A stretch of DNA of 64,000 bases from Hofstenia miamia (Eukaryota; Xenacoelomorpha; Acoela): positions 1,847,348-1,911,347 of the forward strand of contig SCFE01000022.1 in assembly GCA_004352715.1 (NCBI GenBank), read 5' to 3'. The notes beneath the pieces were generated by a model. It did not search any database. It saw only the letters and a program-made list of their open reading frames with translations, and had not been told where the DNA came from. Positions 31,359-42,689 of this stretch are shown here, in pieces. How positions within the stretch are numbered: the first letter of the stretch is position 1; each line of letters opens with the position of its first letter. The translations under genes were made by a program, and so were the position numbers.

Positions 31359-32850
31359 GTGCCAAGAAAGGATCAAGCAAAACAACCCCCCAAGGAGAAC
31401 ATGCTCAGAGACAGATGGATTCCCTACAGAATTGGAAACACTACACATGTCCCAGTAACAGGATCAAGTGAAGTCTTGAATATTTTAAGACTGACCAGTG
31501 AAACAGAAACAATACTGAGATCTGAGATACAATTACTGGTAGAAAGAATGTTGAAATTGGAACAAGAAAATGAGAATGCACTAAATGAACTGAAAATTGA
31601 GATGGACAATCACCTGGATAACCAAAGCGAAAATTTCCAAAAAGACATTAAGGCATTAACAAACCAGTTAGCACAATTGAACAAAGCTTTCCAGGAACAG
31701 AACAAGAAATGGGAAAAAATATGTCAACAATTGGAGGACGCAAATAGGCAACTAATCCTAGACAATGACATACAAGCCCAAGAAATAGAACAACTTAAAG
31801 ACAAACTCAGATCAACAGAACTGGACAGAGATGAAAATCACAAAAATCAGAAATGAGAAATAGAAGATCTGAGACAGAAATTAAAAACATTATGAGAAAA
31901 CAAAGAAGAAAACCCAAAGGCAACAACAATGCACAAAATGATAATCAAACAGAGGGAAGAAAGGAGCCTACAAGTGTCACCCACAAACTTTAAAAAACAA
32001 TTCAGAGAAATGGAGGAAGAAGAGGAAGAAGAGAAAAGAAAAATCATCAATGAAATCACGAGAGCAGTGACAAACCAACTCACAACTAGTGAACAAATGA
32101 ATAGACAAAGGAAACCTGTTTATGAAAATTTGATGCTGCCAGAACACAGCCACAATGATACAATACCATGCAAGGCAACTCTGCCAAAATTCAATGGAAA
32201 AGTGGACAGTTATAATCCGACATTTCTAGAATGGTTACCAATGTTCAAAATCATGATGGCTGAGAGGAAAGTAAACCAAAGGGCAGCAGCTGCAAGGTTT
32301 CCACTATATCTAACAGGGGTGGCGTCCCAACATTATTTGCTTTTGGATACAGATACAAAATGAGACTACAAACTACTAATTGGAGATTTTGTAGATTACT
32401 ATGAAAATGAGAGTTTCAAAAATCAATATCAAATCATATTAAACTCAACAAAGATGCAAAAGATGGATGACATCTGAAACTACATCCATCAAGTAGAACA
32501 ACTAGTGACACTTAGCTCAAGGAGAATTAAATACTCAAAGTACAACCTTTTCTCCCACATTTGTAAAGGAATGCTGGAGAATATCTGAACGCAATTTGAA
32601 ATCAAGTGTGATGTAGATGACAAGCTAAAGAAGATGATCAGGAAAGCCATATACATACAGGCAACAATAGAAAACAATGCCCACATCTATGAGAAAGTGG
32701 TATGGAACAAAGAAAAGCCAACATAATGGTGGAATAGCTACAAAACACAAACAGGGAACACCAAAGCTTATAAGGAAAAGAAGGCAGAGAAGCTCACTAA
32801 CATAAAAAACAAAGATGGAAATTCAAAGAAGGTGAAGAAAGAGACATAAA
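31359..32850 (+). pseudogene. Gag of gypsy element P2
   Basis: One frame from ATG 31359 (MPRKDQAKQPPKENMLRDRW) runs with few interruptions to the protease. Residues about 50-165 form a long Glu/Lys/Gln-rich coiled coil. A second highly charged stretch (REMEEEEEEEKRKI) follows, then the capsid-like core with FNGKVDSYNPTFLEWLPMFK and AARFPLYLTGVASQHY. The frame contains TGA at 31854, 31893, 32361, 32475 and 32586, and TAA at 32724 and 32847. The first two TGAs are also present in the minus-strand copy at 39382-40340. The coding strand is strongly A-rich. Confidence 0.8.
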
Positions 32851-32851
32851 G

Positions 32852-32878
32852 TGCTATAATTGTGGACAGAAGGGGCAC
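32852..32878 (+). pseudogene. Gag zinc knuckle of P2 (in a shifted frame)
   Basis: CYNCGQKGHK is a CCHC knuckle (C-x2-C-x4-H) whose last Cys is missing (Asn follows). It lies in a different frame from the gag and protease around it, so indels flank it. The knuckle would bind element RNA. Confidence 0.65.
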
Positions 32879-33478
32879 AAAAATATTAATGAAGGCAACA
32901 ATTGACACAGGAGCAGCAACATTGATAATAACAGACAAGTGTGCAACAAACTTGGGATTCAAGTGAGAAGACTTAGAATGCTTGAGCAAGAGACTAATCA
33001 ATGCATCTGGAGAGTACATAGACACAAAAGGCAAGCTTGAGGCAGTACAAATCAGAATAGCAAATACAAACTTTGAACAAAGACTAGTAGTAATAGATAC
33101 TCATAACAATATATTGCTATATAAGGTGATACTAGGCAATGACTTCCTAACAAAGAATGGATATGTGATAACTACTCTGATAGAACAATTAAGGTAAGGG
33201 AAGAAGAAATCAAAATCAATGAGCAAGAAGGAAAGCTATCAACAATAGTATTTGAACTGGAAGAAGACATAAAGCTGCAGCCATATCAATGGAGGATGCA
33301 TGGAATAAAAATGGAAGAAAAGATCACAGCAGACATAATGATCTACAACAATAAAGGGATAAATTCAAAAAGAGTCTCAATGCTGTCAAGCATGTGTGCT
33401 ATAAAAAACAGTAGAGGAAAAGTACCAATATTAAATGCAACAAATCACTACATCAATATAAGGAAAATGAATGTATGA
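32879..33478 (+). pseudogene. Aspartic protease and linker of P2
   Basis: KATIDTGAATLIITDKC carries the DTGA catalytic motif (32903-32914), followed after a TGA by LINASGEYIDTKGKLEAVQI and VILGNDFLTKNGYVI (the 'ILGxDFL' block). This is the usual retropepsin pattern. The protease ends with TAA at 33195. Another frame to 33478 (MHGIKMEEKITADIMIYN) corresponds to the linker before RT. Confidence 0.8.
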
Positions 33479-33639
33479 ATATTCAGAAAGTATGTTAAAT
33501 CCAGCATCAAAGCCATCTGGAGAGCAATGGAAGACATTGATGAGCAAAGTAGTTTGTATGGTTGACTCAAGGACTTACAAATGAAAACAAGTTGGAGGGG
33601 TGGCATTGGTGTATAGTGCGACATTGTGATCAAGTGGTC

Positions 33640-34118
33640 TATGTAATTTAAAAGACACGCTCAAAACGCTTGCTTCGCTCGCCTTTTGAGCTTTTTTTCC
33701 CAATGAGTTTAAAATTTATGAAATATTTATATAAATATTTTATACAAAAATTTTTAATTAAATTTAAATGATAGAAATAAATAAAGATGTGAAAAGTATG
33801 GTTTAAGTGGTTCATCTTGGAAATTCTTTGTAACTCATCTAAAGATGAGCTACAAAACTGGAAGGTTCATTTCCTGGTTAAATCACAATTCTCAAATATG
33901 TTATATTACACTTTTGACAGAGGCCATTCTTGCCTAATGGCATAGTTAATATTTGTAAATTTTTAAAACATTTGTTTTAAATAATATCATTGTAAACAAT
34001 ATTTTGAAAAACTATATAGTAGAGTATATTGCTTTTCTCTATGCGAAATTTAGAGTGGCCATCGTTAATAATCATGCAGCTATGTTGACTTAAATACCAA
34101 AAAACTAAAGATTTGTTC
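33640..34118. other. AT-rich insertion between protease and RT of P2
   Basis: Sequence here has no similarity to a gypsy pol linker. A short GC-rich patch (GCTTGCTTCGCTCGCC near 33670) stands out from otherwise AT-rich DNA. It probably represents an unidentified element inserted in P2 that runs into the gap. Confidence 0.5.
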
Positions 34119-34809
34119 NNNNNNNNNNNNNNNNNNNNNNNNNNNNNNNNNNNNNNNNNNNNNNNNNNNNNNNNNNNNNNNNNNNNNNNNNNNNNNNNNN
34201 NNNNNNNNNNNNNNNNNNNNNNNNNNNNNNNNNNNNNNNNNNNNNNNNNNNNNNNNNNNNNNNNNNNNNNNNNNNNNNNNNNNNNNNNNNNNNNNNNNNN
34301 NNNNNNNNNNNNNNNNNNNNNNNNNNNNNNNNNNNNNNNNNNNNNNNNNNNNNNNNNNNNNNNNNNNNNNNNNNNNNNNNNNNNNNNNNNNNNNNNNNNN
34401 NNNNNNNNNNNNNNNNNNNNNNNNNNNNNNNNNNNNNNNNNNNNNNNNNNNNNNNNNNNNNNNNNNNNNNNNNNNNNNNNNNNNNNNNNNNNNNNNNNNN
34501 NNNNNNNNNNNNNNNNNNNNNNNNNNNNNNNNNNNNNNNNNNNNNNNNNNNNNNNNNNNNNNNNNNNNNNNNNNNNNNNNNNNNNNNNNNNNNNNNNNNN
34601 NNNNNNNNNNNNNNNNNNNNNNNNNNNNNNNNNNNNNNNNNNNNNNNNNNNNNNNNNNNNNNNNNNNNNNNNNNNNNNNNNNNNNNNNNNNNNNNNNNNN
34701 NNNNNNNNNNNNNNNNNNNNNNNNNNNNNNNNNNNNNNNNNNNNNNNNNNNNNNNNNNNNNNNNNNNNNNNNNNNNNNNNNNNNNNNNNNNNNNNNNNNN
34801 NNNNNNNNN
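34119..34809. other. Assembly gap (691 N)
   Basis: Unknown bases within the insertion in P2. Confidence 0.99.
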
Positions 34810-34924
34810 CAAAAAATCAGACATTTCGGACTTTTATTAGCTGAGTTCTCAGATAGCAATATTCAAACCCTGTAGGAGGAGCTAAATAAAGCTTCGTAAA
34901 CAAACCTTAACAAGAGGTACTCCA

Positions 34925-35020
34925 CACTGCTGACTCAAGGGTGAGTGGATGAAAACCATCAATGTAACAAGTACTCCCCACAGCTGACTCAAGGGCAGAG
35001 GGACAAAAGCAAGTGAAGAG
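34925..35020 (+). repeat. Short tandem duplication before RT of P2
   Basis: CACACTGCTGACTCAAGGG and CCACAGCTGACTCAAGGG lie about 60 bases apart, each preceded by GTACTC. It precedes the RT by about 200 bases. Confidence 0.5.
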
Positions 35021-36400
35021 GACCAGTATAAAATACCTGAGCTGTTGGAGGAAGAATACCAACATTTGAGCAAAACACAATTACAACAACTAAGAGAGGT
35101 GCTGGAGAGACACAAACAAATATTCAATTATGGAGAAATAAGTGTGGGCCAAGTGATAGGTGAAACACACAAAATCATCACAACAATGAGCAAGCTGACA
35201 GAGCTGCCAGTGAGATGAGTACCAGAGCAGATGAAGGATGAATATAATAGAATACTCAATGAAATAATTGACAACAAAATAATCAGACCCAGCAAAAATC
35301 CATATGCAGCACCAACAGTATTTGTGAAGCAAGGAGACAAACACAGGTTATGCATAGATTTCCAGAAGCTGAACAAAGTAATAAAAAGGATTCGTAACCA
35401 CTTCCTAGAATAGAGGACATGCTATGTGAAGTGAGTAAGCATAAATACTTCACATTGATAGATCTATACAAGGCAGGTTAGAATGGAAGAAGAAGACATT
35501 GAAAAGACAGCATTTATAACTCCATATGGTTTGTATGAATGGATATACATGGCTTTTGGTTTATGTAATGTGCCAGCAACATTTCAGAGATACATAACAA
35601 AAGTGTTGAAAAATAAGAAACACAAAATGGAGGATGGAGTGAATGCATACATTGACAATATCATTGTAACAAGTTATACAATTAAGGAACACTTAGAGAA
35701 ATGGGAACAAATACTATCAATCCTGCAAAAAGCAGGCTTAACAATCAATGGAAACAAATGCAACATATTGAAAGAGAAGATCATATTTCTAGGATGAGTA
35801 ATCAAGAAAGGGTGGATATGCATGAAGGACACAGGAGACATGATCAGGAGGATAGAGAAACCAAATAACAAGAAAGACATTCAGAGAATAATGAGGTTCT
35901 TCAACTACTATGGTATGTTTATACCCAACATTGCAGGGAAGACCACTAAGATGATGTGGCTAATGAGGAAGTCAGTACCTTTCATATGGATGTGGCAGGA
36001 GCAGGAGGAACTTGACAAGATAAAGGAAGAGCTAACAAAATTGCCATCATTGAATATGCAAAACAACAACAAAACTTTCATACTAGACTGCAATGCTAGC
36101 AAAGTAGCAATTGGAGCAAGACTCAGACAATTGAAGAATGACAAGGAGGTACCCATACAGTTTTTATCCGTAAATTGGAGCCAATCAAGAAGAATTACAG
36201 GTTGATGAAGTTAGAGATGCTTGAGTTGATTGAGAGCATCAAGAAATTGGACAGCAATTCAGAGTCCACACAGACAACAGCAGCTTAGCATGGCTCAAGA
36301 AATTCTCAGGTGATAAATCAGGGATAGTACTGAGATGGATCAATTACCTAAGTGAATTCACCTTCACTATTGAACACTGAAGAGGGACACTGCATACTAA
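35020..36400 (+). pseudogene. Reverse transcriptase and RNase H of P2
   Basis: RT blocks in order: IIRPSKNPYAAPTVFVKQGD, HRLCIDFQKLNKV, then after a frameshift YFTLIDLYKAG (first catalytic Asp), KTAFITPYGLYEWIYMAFGL, NVPATFQRYI and the active site YIDN at 35648-35659 (normally YIDD/YLDD), then LTINGNKCNILKEKIIFLG. RNase H starts about 36070 with FILDCNASKVAIGARL and ends with TDNSSLAWLKKF and FTFTIEH. Stops include TGA at LPVR*VPEQ and FLG*VIK. The Asp to Asn change alone would abolish polymerisation. Confidence 0.88.
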
Positions 36401-37330
36401 TGCTGGCTTCTGGACTGTGCTCCCAGAGTACCACAGAGATGCAACCAAAGAAGATGGAGAGAAAAAGCAATTTCAATTCTTACCACATAAGGAGTATGAG
36501 GAGTTGCCAGAGATAAATGTTGACAAAAAAGGACAAGCAGTGCTACCAATTGCAATAAAGGAAGAAATATCAGAGTCAGAGATCATAGAAAAGCAAAAAG
36601 ATGACATGAAACTAAGTGAAATCATAAGGAAACTACAGGAACCAAGCTTAAAGCTATTGAAATTAATGGCGAGTTATTATGAGAGGTATAGATGTAAGAG
36701 AAACAAAAACAGACTCATATATGTGGAAGGACAGAATAACAAAATTGCAATACCAGAATATTACAAATGTGAATTAGTAAGGAAAGTCCACGAAAAAGGC
36801 TATTTAGGCATCACACAAACTGAGAGCACATTCAATGCAAGATTCATCACAATAGCAGTAAGGAAGGTAACAGAAGAGATAATTAACAAATGCATGAAAT
36901 GTCTCCTTCACAACAAACAACACTTCCCAATGCAGAGAGTGCTGCTGGAAAAAATCATAGCAACACAACCCAATGAGATCATACACATAGATTTGGAAAT
37001 GCTGTCAAAGGATGAGGAGGGATATCAGCATCTACTAGTAATGGTGGACAATTTCACCAAGTACACAAGATTAATGAAGAACACAATGCCTGAAATAACT
37101 GCAGAGATAGTAATGAAAGAGTGGATCCTAAAGTTATGGATAAGGGGCCACAATTTGAAAGCAATCTATTTCAAGAAATGACATGCCTACTAGAGGTAAT
37201 GAGTGAAAGGATGACAGTGTACCATCTGCAAGCAAATGGTGTGGTAGAGAGATTGAACAGGATGCTGATTAAGCTGATAAGAGTCACAACATCAAGAATA
37301 GGGGCCACAAATGGCGAGAAGTAATTTATA
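36401..37330 (+). pseudogene. Integrase of P2
   Basis: N-terminal zinc domain: VRKVHEKGYLGITQTE (second His replaced by Tyr) and INKCMKCLLH. Catalytic core: IIHIDLEML (Asp), DKGPQFES (Asp), ANGVVERLNRML (Glu), so the DDE triad is retained. Between 37110 and 37140 a deletion and frameshift remove residues that read LGPMEHLVSD at 57346-57375. The core then resumes at DKGPQF. Confidence 0.85.
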
Positions 37331-37870
37331 GGCAATATTTTGCCTATAGCAAGAAGATGGACAACCAATATGTGAATCAACTAAGGAATCAAATAACAGC
37401 AATACACAAGACAATGTGCCACAACACAAAGAAATCTGCCGTGAGACAACAGCAAAATTACAATAAAAAAATCTATGGTCACACACATAAAATAGGCAAC
37501 ACAGTCTATGCATTCACACCAATGAAATTAACAGACACAAACCAGGTCTGAAAACTAAAAACAATTTGGTCAGGTCCATACAAGGTAATACAATTACTAC
37601 CAAATAATGAGTACATGTTAAATAATGGTAGACTATTGCATTTCCAGAACCTAAAACAAGCAATGGCAGATATCAAAGAATTGATATTAGACAAAAATGC
37701 TGAGTTCAAAATAAATTGTATTAATGGAAGTAAGATTATATATGACATGAGTGAATTGGATAGTTTGCCAGAAGAAGGTTTTGATGAGGAAATCAAAGCA
37801 AACATCAGCAATGAAAATTTACAAAGAAGAGAGCTGCCAAGGCATGCAGTAAGAGATAAATATATATTGT
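37331..37870 (+). pseudogene. Pol C-terminal tail of P2 (GPY/F module)
   Basis: QQNYNKKIYGHTHKIGNTVY, then TNQV, a TGA, KLKTIWSGPYKVIQL and NNEYMLNNGRLLHF form the GPY/F domain of gypsy integrases. A hydrophilic tail ends LPRHAVRDKYIL. The matching tail at about 58150 reads LPRHSVRDQVYLDHLNTQDW, so the P2 protein is cut by the LTR starting at 37868. No ORF3 follows. Confidence 0.75.
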
Positions 37871-38168
37871 AGAATCATGGGGCATGTCTAGCAGCTCAAG
37901 CAGTACAAGGTTGTGAAGAATTACCATTGCTGAGAGTGGCCCATGCTCTAATAAAACAAATGAAGATTGTTAGTTTGCCAATTTCACTGTAGAAAAAAGA
38001 ACCAATACCATTTCCAAGAAGGCATTTCAGCTAGCAACTAATTTACATGGCATCTCACTGAAGCCAAATCATCAGAATCCATCCTTGCCATCCAAGGTGC
38101 TAATTGTGTGTCTCAAGTTTAATTTCTAGCTCAATAAAACAAGTTTAGCTCATTGTTGGTTATCTCAG
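37868..38168 (-). mobile_element. Partial LTR (minus) joined to the end of P2 pol
   Basis: The boundary TGTAGAATCATGGGG is the reverse complement of an LTR end (...ATTCTACA). Internal sequence matches 47699-48000. Only the 3' third of the LTR is present; it is followed directly by another LTR end at 38169. Confidence 0.65.
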
Positions 38169-38381
38169 TGTAGAATTGCAGGGTGCGTCTAGCAGCTCAA
38201 GTGGTATGAAGGTTGCAGAAGATTACCATTGCCAAGAGCATCCCATGCTCCAACAAAACAAATGAAGATCAGTAGTTTGCCAATTTCATTGCAGAAAAAA
38301 GTGATCCAAGACAGTACTTAAAGCAACAACCAATTCACATAGCATCTCACCAAAGCCAAGTCATTAGAATCCATCCTTACA
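38169..38381 (-). mobile_element. Second partial LTR (minus), running into a gap
   Basis: TGTAGAATTGCAGGGTGCG is again an LTR end. 38200-38381 is nearly identical to 47735-47912, including AAGTGATCCAAGACAGTAC. Confidence 0.7.
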
Positions 38382-39381
38382 NNNNNNNNNNNNNNNNNNN
38401 NNNNNNNNNNNNNNNNNNNNNNNNNNNNNNNNNNNNNNNNNNNNNNNNNNNNNNNNNNNNNNNNNNNNNNNNNNNNNNNNNNNNNNNNNNNNNNNNNNNN
38501 NNNNNNNNNNNNNNNNNNNNNNNNNNNNNNNNNNNNNNNNNNNNNNNNNNNNNNNNNNNNNNNNNNNNNNNNNNNNNNNNNNNNNNNNNNNNNNNNNNNN
38601 NNNNNNNNNNNNNNNNNNNNNNNNNNNNNNNNNNNNNNNNNNNNNNNNNNNNNNNNNNNNNNNNNNNNNNNNNNNNNNNNNNNNNNNNNNNNNNNNNNNN
38701 NNNNNNNNNNNNNNNNNNNNNNNNNNNNNNNNNNNNNNNNNNNNNNNNNNNNNNNNNNNNNNNNNNNNNNNNNNNNNNNNNNNNNNNNNNNNNNNNNNNN
38801 NNNNNNNNNNNNNNNNNNNNNNNNNNNNNNNNNNNNNNNNNNNNNNNNNNNNNNNNNNNNNNNNNNNNNNNNNNNNNNNNNNNNNNNNNNNNNNNNNNNN
38901 NNNNNNNNNNNNNNNNNNNNNNNNNNNNNNNNNNNNNNNNNNNNNNNNNNNNNNNNNNNNNNNNNNNNNNNNNNNNNNNNNNNNNNNNNNNNNNNNNNNN
39001 NNNNNNNNNNNNNNNNNNNNNNNNNNNNNNNNNNNNNNNNNNNNNNNNNNNNNNNNNNNNNNNNNNNNNNNNNNNNNNNNNNNNNNNNNNNNNNNNNNNN
39101 NNNNNNNNNNNNNNNNNNNNNNNNNNNNNNNNNNNNNNNNNNNNNNNNNNNNNNNNNNNNNNNNNNNNNNNNNNNNNNNNNNNNNNNNNNNNNNNNNNNN
39201 NNNNNNNNNNNNNNNNNNNNNNNNNNNNNNNNNNNNNNNNNNNNNNNNNNNNNNNNNNNNNNNNNNNNNNNNNNNNNNNNNNNNNNNNNNNNNNNNNNNN
39301 NNNNNNNNNNNNNNNNNNNNNNNNNNNNNNNNNNNNNNNNNNNNNNNNNNNNNNNNNNNNNNNNNNNNNNNNNNNNNNNNN
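38382..39381. other. Assembly gap (1000 N)
   Basis: Exactly 1000 N, probably nominal. It separates the minus LTR fragments from the minus gag of element P3. Confidence 0.99.
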
Positions 39382-40340
39382 GATTTTATATCTGTATCCA
39401 AAAGCAAATAATGTTGGGACACCACCCCTGTTAGATATAGTGGAAACCTTGCAGCTGCTGCCCTTTGGTTTACTTTCCTCTCAGCCATCATGATTTTGAA
39501 CATTGGTAACCATTCTAGAAATGTCAGATTATAACTGTCCACTTTTCCATTGAATTTTGGCAGAGTTGCCTTGCATGGTATTGTATCATTGTGGCTGTGT
39601 TCTGGCAGCATCAAATTTTCATAAACAGGTTTCCCTTGTCTATTCATTTGTTCACTAGTTGTGAGTTGGTTTGTCACTGCTCTTGTGATTTCATTGATGA
39701 TTTTTCTTTTCTCTTCTTCCTCCATTTCTCTGAATTGTTTTTTAAAGTTTGTGGGTGACACTTCTAGGCTTCTTTCTTCCCTCTGTTTGATTATCATTTT
39801 GTGCATTGTTGTTGCCTTTGGGTTTTCTTCTTTGTTTTCTCATAATGTTTTTAATTTCTGTCTCAGATCTTCTATTTCTCATTTCTGATTTTCATGATTT
39901 TTGTCTCTGTCCAGTTTTGTTGATCTGAGTTTGTATTTAAGTTGTTCTATTTCTTGGGCTTGTATGTTGTTGTCTAGGATTAGTTGCCTATTTGTGTCCT
40001 CCAATTGTTGACATATTTTTTCCCATTTCTTGTTCTGTTCCTGGAAAGCTTTGTTCAATTGTACTAACAGGTTTATTAACGCCTTAATGTCTTTTTGGAA
40101 ATTTTCAACATTCTTTCTACCAGTAATTATATCTCAGATCTCAGTATTGTTTCTGTTTCATTCATCAGTCTTAAAATATTCAAGACTTCACTTGATCCTG
40201 TTTCTGGGGACATGTGTAGGGTTTCCAATTGTGTAGGGGATGCATCTGTCTCCAAGTGTGCTCTCCTTGGGGTAGGGGTTGTTCTATTTGTGCCTCTCTT
40301 GGCACTACTTTTTTTTCCTCATGTGTTTCTCATCTTGATT
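39382..40340 (-). pseudogene. Gag of gypsy element P3 (same family as P2)
   Basis: Minus strand, about 97% like P2 gag: MHKMIIKQREERSLEVSPTN, FNGKVDSYNLTFLEWLPMF and VSQHYLLLDTD. It lacks nine bases of the Glu-codon run found in P2. The coiled-coil N-terminal part (40340-39880) carries a few extra frameshifts. Both in-frame TGA codons between the coil and MHKM are shared with P2. The capsid end lies in the gap. Confidence 0.82.
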
Positions 40341-40551
40341 TACAAATAGTAGTGGCTGGCAATTCAGTATGACTCTCCTTTTTGTGCCTGCCTTAAGTTA
40401 GATATAGTAGTAGTTGTTATCTCATAGCTGACTGTGTGCTGTATCTGCTTTTCTGCATGTGTTCTGTTACTTTGGTTGCTCTAATTACTCATTGATTCTA
40501 AGTTCTGAGTTCAGATATTGATCTGATTCTTCTTTTCTTCTTGTTCTTTAA

Positions 40552-40566
40552 CTGTCATGGTCACCA
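40552..40566 (-). promoter_or_regulatory. Primer-binding site of element P3
   Basis: TGGTGACCATGACAG on the minus strand, adjacent to the LTR end at 40567 and identical to the P2 site. Confidence 0.65.
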
Positions 40567-41602
40567 TGTAGCATCCACTACCAATTATTAACAGAGATTA
40601 AATCATTCTTTTAAATTATTGTTCCTTGTTATATGCAGGTTGGGATGTACTTATGTTAGCTCTTTACTCTGATATAAGATATATTTTGTTAACCTTTACT
40701 TAACTAGAGTAACTTGATACTGTTTAGGTATACTGCCATCACAGTTCTGCTCCATGATCTGGCTATGGCCTTCAGCCAACTCTGATCTCTGAATCAATCC
40801 ATGTGTGCCTCCATCATTGATTGAGTAGCTCCAAGTCTCAGCTCATCAAAATACTTATGTGTTCCCTATCCTATCTCAGTGCAGCTCTCAATGCTGTTTG
40901 TAACTGACTTAAACTCAATTTGCTTAATAAGTATTACTTTAGCCATTACTGAAAACTATTGGCTTTAGTTAACTTAATTAAAATAAATTACATAATAACT
41001 TGCAGCTGCCTACCTTACATTTAAATAACAATACATGCTGGGTCTATTTATCAGTCTACTATAGGTCACCTAAGTCTATAATATAAAATATGTATAACCA
41101 ACAGTAGGCTATCCAGCCCTTTTACCAATATCAATTATTAGATACATGTAAATGAAAGAATCAATAGTCAGGTAAACAGAGAAAAACTCCTAATCATATA
41201 CCTAACTTAAATGCAGGTTCATGGTTTGGATCAAGGACCCTCAAGTCACTCCTGATATGTGCCCAAACCACTACTACTGCATTTACTGTTTAGCTTCACA
41301 TTATTTATAAATAAGCAAACCAATATAAAATCTAAAGATTAGATTTTCGAAGAATTTACTTCAACAATTTCCAAATTGATTTCTAGTGTATTTATAGTTA
41401 ACTTTCAAAAAGTACCTGTCATTCGAAATTTAAATTTAGATTGTCTGCCAAAAATGTCTAAAAATAATGGAAGTGAATTTGCCCCATTCGTTTGGCCAAA
41501 TTGTTTGACGACAAGTACTAATTTGCTATCTTAATACTTAGGGCATCACGTAATTTGTTCCAACGTAAAATGTTCCAAAATGTCCCTTTAATGTTCACTT
41601 AT
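40567..41602 (-). mobile_element. 5' LTR of element P3
   Basis: Reverse complement of 30060-31097 with few differences, ending GTAGTGGATGCTACA. Its first 60 or so bases are lost in the gap at 41603. With P2 it forms a large inverted repeat. Confidence 0.85.
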
Positions 41603-42602
41603 NNNNNNNNNNNNNNNNNNNNNNNNNNNNNNNNNNNNNNNNNNNNNNNNNNNNNNNNNNNNNNNNNNNNNNNNNNNNNNNNNNNNNNNNNNNNNNNNNN
41701 NNNNNNNNNNNNNNNNNNNNNNNNNNNNNNNNNNNNNNNNNNNNNNNNNNNNNNNNNNNNNNNNNNNNNNNNNNNNNNNNNNNNNNNNNNNNNNNNNNNN
41801 NNNNNNNNNNNNNNNNNNNNNNNNNNNNNNNNNNNNNNNNNNNNNNNNNNNNNNNNNNNNNNNNNNNNNNNNNNNNNNNNNNNNNNNNNNNNNNNNNNNN
41901 NNNNNNNNNNNNNNNNNNNNNNNNNNNNNNNNNNNNNNNNNNNNNNNNNNNNNNNNNNNNNNNNNNNNNNNNNNNNNNNNNNNNNNNNNNNNNNNNNNNN
42001 NNNNNNNNNNNNNNNNNNNNNNNNNNNNNNNNNNNNNNNNNNNNNNNNNNNNNNNNNNNNNNNNNNNNNNNNNNNNNNNNNNNNNNNNNNNNNNNNNNNN
42101 NNNNNNNNNNNNNNNNNNNNNNNNNNNNNNNNNNNNNNNNNNNNNNNNNNNNNNNNNNNNNNNNNNNNNNNNNNNNNNNNNNNNNNNNNNNNNNNNNNNN
42201 NNNNNNNNNNNNNNNNNNNNNNNNNNNNNNNNNNNNNNNNNNNNNNNNNNNNNNNNNNNNNNNNNNNNNNNNNNNNNNNNNNNNNNNNNNNNNNNNNNNN
42301 NNNNNNNNNNNNNNNNNNNNNNNNNNNNNNNNNNNNNNNNNNNNNNNNNNNNNNNNNNNNNNNNNNNNNNNNNNNNNNNNNNNNNNNNNNNNNNNNNNNN
42401 NNNNNNNNNNNNNNNNNNNNNNNNNNNNNNNNNNNNNNNNNNNNNNNNNNNNNNNNNNNNNNNNNNNNNNNNNNNNNNNNNNNNNNNNNNNNNNNNNNNN
42501 NNNNNNNNNNNNNNNNNNNNNNNNNNNNNNNNNNNNNNNNNNNNNNNNNNNNNNNNNNNNNNNNNNNNNNNNNNNNNNNNNNNNNNNNNNNNNNNNNNNN
42601 NN
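41603..42602. other. Assembly gap (1000 N)
   Basis: Exactly 1000 N between the LTR of P3 and the LTR of ORF3 copy U3. Confidence 0.99.
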
Positions 42603-42673
42603 AAAAGACATAACACTATTCCAGAGTGTGAAAATAATAAGTTCGTAAAAAAGAGGCCCCTAGTAACTCTGCA
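42603..42673 (-). mobile_element. Start of 3' LTR of ORF3 copy U3
   Basis: Minus strand begins TGCAGAGTTACTAGGGGCC, a variant of TGTAGAGTCACTCAGG, just after a purine-rich tract (GCAATGGGCACTG). AAAAGACATAACACTATTCC matches the U1 LTR at 24155. The rest is in the gap. Confidence 0.65.
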
Positions 42674-42689
42674 CAGTGCCCATTGCCAG

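Noticed and set aside
31359-33195. TGA read as tryptophan (alternative genetic code)
   Set aside because: TGG is used for Trp throughout the same ORFs, and TAA and TAG stops also occur, so decay or local recoding is more likely.
41555-42616. Long open frames across runs of N (also at 12201-13231, 14352-15851, 34080-34859 and 38364-39806)
   Set aside because: They are open only because Ns are not read as stops. Only the real bases at their edges were used.
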